From the NCBI GenBank assembly GCA_030043175.1, contig JASHYD010000380.1, forward strand, positions 1-14,796: DNA of 14,796 nt, in the 5' to 3' direction. Positions 14,435-14,796 of the stretch are shown piece by piece (position 1 is the stretch's first letter; each line of letters begins with the position of its first letter). Under the pieces are notes generated by a model, which saw only the letters and a list, made by a program, of their open reading frames with translations, did not search any database and had not been told where the DNA came from. Source of the DNA: Xanthobacteraceae bacterium. Its GTDB lineage: Bacteria; Pseudomonadota; Alphaproteobacteria; Rhizobiales; Xanthobacteraceae. The position numbers and the translations under genes were made by a program.

Positions 14435-14796
14435 CACCGGCATGGTAATGGCTGATGGTGTCCGCTGACGGTTTGCCTCACCCCGGCGTTGCCGACCGTG
14501 GCGATCTTGTCGGCCCTGAGGTCCGAGCATCGGCTGCAGCTTGGGCTCAACGGTCCGGCGCTGCTCTGACCTGCGCGCTGCACCGCTATGTCGCAAAGGA
14601 CAATGAGAGCGCGTCGTTGACGGCGCCGAGCGAGCTTTCGGGAGATGCCGGAATGTGGAGGCCCGCGACGAATCGCGCAAACTCACGACCTGTTATGTCG
14701 CGAGGGCAGACATCCTGCGCTAGCGCCTATTTGCGCTCTTCCACAGCACCCGTCGCTGGCCCGACGGGCTTTGGTTCGGCTATTATTCGCGCTCGA
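14435..14796. other. End of window without a recognised gene
   Basis: A plus frame from about 14456 stays open to the window edge, and on the minus strand a 46-codon frame ends near 14590 with GREFARFVAGLHIPASPESS. That minus peptide has more protein-like composition than its rivals and could be the C-terminus of a decayed gene, but it is preceded by a stop and matches no family I know. Confidence 0.4.

Overview
The window is high-GC (roughly 60-63% by eye) and looks like an alphaproteobacterium of the Bradyrhizobium/Rhodopseudomonas group. The basis is a DivK-type response regulator, a DUF3572 protein, an autotransporter barrel joined to an opacity/Omp25-type barrel, and orphan Bug-family (TctC) binding proteins. 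The genus is inference; no rRNA or tRNA is present to anchor it.

Layout. Positions 1-172 hold the right end of an IS200/IS605-type (TnpB-family) element. From 203 to 6702 is an envelope-signalling locus: a large exported caspase-like peptidase with about 12 'W..I/F..RYP' repeats (minus strand, 203-3145), divergent from a three-gene operon (plus strand, 3352-6702). The operon encodes a membrane-anchored Ser/Thr kinase with a Cys-rich extracytoplasmic tail, an exported BACON-like/DUF4384-like protein and a periplasmic OmpA-family peptidoglycan-binding protein. From 6703 to 7728 is about 1 kb with no convincing gene, but with an exact-period 40-bp tandem repeat carrying a TTATGCATAA palindrome. 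A 618-residue outer-membrane protein with two beta-barrel modules follows (7729-9585).

From 9586 to 11061 is a decayed accessory stretch: a strong stem-loop, a 12-codon ORF behind a good ribosome site, a frameshifted zinc-ribbon pseudogene (10063-10477), and directly abutting it a 333-bp IS605-type remnant (10478-10810) whose right end is about 95% identical to positions 1-172. The last part (11062-14384) has a Bug-family binding protein whose 3' end runs about 85 bp into a convergent divK paralogue, a second and more divergent Bug-family protein, and a DUF3572 gene. The final about 400 bp have no recognisable gene.

How the genes may work together. The caspase, kinase, BACON/DUF4384 and OmpA proteins are all predicted to be exported or membrane-anchored and are arranged around one 206-bp divergent promoter region. 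The kinase's periplasmic tail contains three copies of an exact C-x4-C-x27-C motif whose core ('F..RFP'/'Y..VYP') resembles the repeat in the caspase. The most interesting hypothesis here is that these four proteins form an envelope-sensing kinase/caspase module. That is inference from sequence and neighbourhood, not established function.
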